Positions 18,385-20,146 of a stretch of 20,146 nucleotides of DNA are shown piece by piece; position 1 is the first letter of the stretch, and every line of letters begins with the position of its first letter. The notes under the pieces were generated by a model that was not told where the DNA came from, ran no database searches, and saw nothing but the letters and a program-made list of their open reading frames with translations. The stretch lies in contig NW_003314444.1 in assembly GCF_000143415.4 (NCBI RefSeq), positions 22,961-43,106 of the forward strand. Reading direction: 5' to 3'. The stretch comes from Selaginella moellendorffii. Its lineage: Eukaryota > Streptophyta > Lycopodiopsida > Selaginellales > Selaginellaceae. The position numbers and the translations under genes were made by a program.

Positions 18385-20146
18385 AAGGAAGGACGTTAGG
18401 TCTCATTTAAAAGACCACCTAAAACATTCTAACACAACCTCTGGTGAGATTAACACCAAGGAAGGGAGATGAGTCATTTAGAATGAAAACTCTTAGCTTT
18501 AAACATCTTATATGCAGGTATTCAATGAGGTTAGTTCCAGTGCCTTGGTAACACAAAAGAGAACTGTAAGTAAATGAAATTTGCTATACTTACATTACAT
18601 GTAAACTAAGAAAAAACTTCTGAAATCATGCCGGTGTCCGGTAAGACTTTCATTGGCTACAGCCATAGAGCTCAAGAGCACTAGAGCTTTCCTGCTAGTG
18701 CTCAAAGACCAACAAGGTCCCTCTGACTTTTCTTGCCGCTCTAAATGCCATGTGCTTGCTGCTGTGAAGGAAGGCATGCAAGCTCAATAAGAAATCAATG
18801 TAGAGTTTGTGGATGGACTTGATTGATATGTACAAGGGTGGGAGTTTGCTTTTCAGGTTTTAGATTCCAAACAATCATTCAACACAAGGATCTTCAACAA
18901 TGATAGAAAACCTCTGTGCTTCTTTTGCTTACCAGAAATTTGCCAAAGTATCCCCTGCCAGCCATGGCCTTTCCAACAATCTGTGACAATCCAAGAAACA
19001 TTGGACCCAAGAAAGCAAAGAACTCTGGCACTGCTACGCTTATAGCTCGATTCAAAGCTCTGTCAAAAGTGTTTTGCATCTCGTTATTTCCAGAACTTCC
19101 TAACCATGAGCCTCATAGAGAGCTCGCATTTGAGGCCCAAATAAAATGCACTACCAGTTTGTTTTTCTTTCACTTCGAGACAATACACTTTGCTGTAATT
19201 GGAGGGATTTCTTTCGCCAGCCATCCGTTAAGGCAGACAAGTTTACTAAACCTTGTCACTGCTAGACGTAATCAACAAAGGAGCCAGAGCCACCTCTACT
19301 ACTCAACCTTTAGACTTTCTTTAAAACTAATCCTACACAGCCATTCAGATGGATCTTCTAGCAGATCATCATGATGACAGATCCAAGTCTAGAAGCACTG
19401 AAAATCTACACAAAGAGAAATACATACAGCTAGCCTCTTCCCACACTCTTTGCTTCGATGGAATTAATAATCTTATTTCCATAAATTTATAAAGATCTAA
19501 GGTAAATTCTACTTTGGTAGTTCGCTGTTTCATTCTGGCCGTTTCCCCTCCAACAGCAAGCTTTGAAGTCCATTAAGGGGCCTGGTTACAAGAGTAACAT
19601 AAAATACTCCATTCGAGATATGATTGGGCACTCTTTATATTACGGATTATCTCATGCTACTCCGTTGCTCATGAAAAGACTCTTGAGGAAGGGTGGGATT
19701 TAGAGAAATGGTTTCGCCACTTGTCTTTAAATCAGCAGAGTAACTAAATATCTATTCTAGTAATCAAAGAATACAACAATTCAACGCTTGAATGCAGAGA
19801 ATAGCGGCTATGCTTCAAGCGTGGCACAACAATAGTCTCTTTGTATGAAAGTTTTCTTAAGTGACAATGGCGTTGATCTCAATTTGTTTATGATCAGAAA
19901 TGGACATGCTAGGAATCCGCCTGGCAGCACTCCCCGCCATCTAGGCCAATCCAGTCTGGCACACAAGTGGCTTTAGAAATTCACATGTTTTGTGAGGCAT
20001 GTCCTCAACAAAATATTCTCTGCAAGGGAGAACTTGCTCTCATTTCCTCTGGCACACCAATAATCATAAGCAAAGGACACTATATTTCCATTGCAACCTT
20101 TAGTCCTACTACGAGGAATCCGTGTGGGGTGATATATGATCTATCT
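18385..20146. other. Low-copy-looking region, gene not identified
   Basis: Composition is more balanced and none of the repeats elsewhere in the window recurs here. Several frames stay open for 50-150 codons on both strands: 18916-19374 plus (152 aa), 18595-18777 minus (60 aa), 18894-19079 minus (61 aa), and a plus frame open to the right edge from about 19913. The last reads through CEACPQQN and SSGTPIIISKGHY. The minus strand of the right edge also carries open frames. I recognise no domain in any of them. Fragments of an intron-containing gene or an old pseudogene are both possible. Confidence 0.4.
18933..19079 (-). CDS. Possible exon of an unidentified gene
   Basis: On the minus strand a 61-codon frame from ATG 19079 includes a hydrophobic stretch, ISVAVPEFFAFLGPMFLGLS, followed by QIVGKAMAGRGYFGKFL. 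A good plant splice donor, CTG/GTAAGC, falls exactly after FGKFL, so an exon could end at 18933. A candidate acceptor TTTTGACAG ends at 19060, which would give a 127-base exon. The opposite strand has a longer frame (18916-19374, 152 aa) over the same bases, so the coding strand is uncertain. The upstream minus-strand frame contains a TGA about 20 codons before the ATG. Family not recognised. Confidence 0.2.

Overview
The window reads as plant nuclear DNA from a large, repeat-rich genome; a gymnosperm or similar plant is my inference. It has no operons, ribosome binding sites or compact genes. It holds relics of LTR retrotransposons primed by initiator tRNA-Met (two copies of the TGGTATCAGAG primer-binding site), one decayed Ty3/gypsy-type gag, and long non-coding repeats. 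I see no intact protein-coding gene that I can name.

Layout. Positions 1-898 show nothing recognisable. 899-2325 is a minus-strand LTR (element B) of about 1.43 kb with a polypurine tract at 2326-2336 and about 150 bp of internal sequence beyond it. 2491-3754 is unassigned apart from a perfect 11-bp-stem hairpin. 3755-5834 is copy 1 of a non-coding repeat called R2 here. It is followed by a reversed LTR-end fragment (5842-5930) and an R2 scrap (5934-5993). 6002-7425 is the 5' LTR of element A (plus strand), homologous to B in inverted orientation. Then come a primer-binding site (7429-7439), about 2.1 kb of non-coding internal sequence, a polypurine tract (9520-9530) and a 125-bp head of the 3' LTR (9531-9655). 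9656-12075 and about 12150-12910 are R2 copies 2 and 3. 12911-14393 ends as an LTR of element C, with primer-binding site 14395-14406, a gag pseudogene (14418-15247) with five in-frame stops and a frameshift, and module D2 (15265-15522), which is also present inside element A (8447-8712). 15523-18240 is a very AT-rich gene-free block. 18241-20146 has more balanced composition and may hold promoter-like and exon-like pieces of an unidentified low-copy gene.

How the parts relate. Elements A and B are the same LTR family. Their LTR carries an internal minisatellite built on GAGATGG and a hexamer array, both of which create spurious open frames on both strands. Element A has priming and polypurine signals but no visible gag or pol, so it looks like a non-autonomous element. 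Element C still shows gag and shares module D with A. Both broken LTRs of A are joined to R2 sequence at the edge of the minisatellite, suggesting either a chimeric LTR carrying R2 or repeated breakage at the array. All homology statements come from reading the sequence by eye; no alignment or database search was run.
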